64,000 nt of DNA from Lichenostomus cassidix (taxonomy: Eukaryota > Chordata > Aves > Passeriformes > Meliphagidae). A program made the position numbers and the translations under genes. This document shows, one piece after another, positions 63,038 to 64,000 of this stretch; the stretch's first letter is position 1, and each line of letters begins with the position of its first letter. The notes beneath the pieces were generated by a model. The model was given only the letters and a program-made list of their open reading frames with translations, ran no database searches and had not been told where the DNA came from. The DNA lies in contig CM039184.1 of NCBI GenBank assembly GCA_008360975.2, positions 54,464,797 to 54,528,796 of the forward strand. Reading direction: 5' to 3'.

Positions 63038-64000
63038 TTCTATACCTAAGTTAAAAAAAAAAATCATATTTGTGTTTCTGAGATAGGGATTAATAAATTG
63101 ATGAGAAGCTCCTACCTCCTATGGCACACTCTGATCCACACATTTAGTAGGCATAAGGATCATTAGGCTATTGTAGCAAATCAATAGCTAGAACCTATTA
63201 GAAGAAAAAGGGTCTTTGTTTAGCTGCTGATGTTCTGTGTGTGATTACTGAGGAAAGCTGTCTCTTTTAATGGTAAATGTGTAGTAGTTTGTTTGGTAAC
63301 TCGTGTGTGTTTCTGTTCATTTTCTCTGAGAAACTGCAGCCACAAAAGATACTACAACTAGAATGTTTTCTAACTAACTGCCCTATTGTTCTCTCCAATT
63401 ACCCAAGCATTTAGAAGTAAAAAACATCAGATATAGTTGTTCCAGTAGAAGACTAAAGGTGTTGCTCTTACACAGCACTAGTGCTTTCCCTGTTCTGAGA
63501 CAAAAAAATTTCTGTTGCCATTGCTGTCAGGCACATTCACAACACACACCACATATTTATAAAGTAGTATTTTTAAATTTTCTGGGTGGCCCAAGTGACT
63601 AGTGGTGGGGACACTCAGCCTACCTGATGCTGGTTCAGCTTGAAGCTAAATTGCAAGTTTTGATCAGCTTGGCTTCTGGATGTTTAGAAACAACTGGAAT
63701 ACTTTCCTTAATGGCCATGGCACCTGCAAGTATTTTTGACCACTGTGCATGTTGTCTAATGTAGTGAAGGCTAAACATTGCTGGACAGCCCTAGAAGTAG
63801 TGGAGGCTACTACAGGTTTCTGAAGAGACAGTGTTAACTTGCTGTCTGTTAACAGATATAAAAGTTCAGGTAATTTATTGACATGAGGTAGCAAAAACAT
63901 GCCACTTAATAATTGAACTTACTGAATGGTAATGTGATTAAATACTGTATAAAGAATATACTCACCAAAAATTGCATAAAAAGGTTTCTCCTATTACCTT

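Larger units (their letters stand above)
32583..64000 (+). other. KCNIP4: KCNIP4 intron 1 (5' part, continues off window)
   Basis: Starts at the GT donor at 32583 and runs off the right edge, so the intron exceeds 31 kb. In mammals this gene has a very long first intron and several alternative first exons. I searched the reading frames for the other KChIP4 N-termini I remember, including the hydrophobic KChIP4a-type one beginning MLTLEWESEG, and did not find them. GC content stays raised to about 32835, then drops. Between the listed elements (36238-36315, 42938-43178, 46905-47414, 57283-57535, 61697-61770 and 62964-63037) I see only AT-rich unique-looking DNA, a C9 run at 33793-33801 and short homopolymers. 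Frames such as those at 43849-44112, 51688-52041 and 60089-60409 have no recognisable domains. Confidence 0.85.

Overview
The window looks like bird nuclear DNA. It is AT-rich, with almost no coding sequence, and carries several CR1 LINE fragments of the avian kind. It also holds one GC-rich CpG-island promoter with a recognisable vertebrate first exon. The species cannot be fixed from sequence alone. The A-rich tracts interrupted by C and a probable avian LTR-type repeat would fit many birds, songbirds included.

The one gene I can support is KCNIP4 (Kv channel-interacting protein 4, KChIP4), on the + strand. Its long-isoform first coding exon is at 32522-32582, inside a CpG island at about 31910-32835. 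The exon encodes MDVRRVESISAQLEEASSTG plus the first base of a Gly codon and ends at a GT donor. Only this N-terminal exon is present. The EF-hand exons lie beyond the right edge.

Layout: 1-31909 is the 5' flank, with no gene I can support. It holds an old CR1 (about 3062-3245), a well-preserved CR1 3' end (about 12960-13282), a CR1 tail (19153-19196), a very old CR1/L3-like fragment (about 26058-26345), a probable avian LTR/ERV-derived repeat (about 28735-29115) and simple repeats. 31910-32835 is the promoter island, with GC boxes, paired E2-boxes, a short upstream ORF and C-rich hexamer repeats. 32583-64000 is the start of KCNIP4 intron 1, with further CR1 pieces (36238, 42938, 46905 and 61697), an ancient tRNA-derived CORE/MIR-like SINE (about 57283-57535) and a foldback near 63000.

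Nearly all open reading frames above 60 codons are chance frames in AT-rich DNA, frames inside CR1, or stop-poor frames in the CpG island. I found no undescribed system. The points most worth checking are the promoter architecture of KCNIP4 and the ancient SINE in its first intron. Repeat identities come from remembered family consensus sequences, not a database search.
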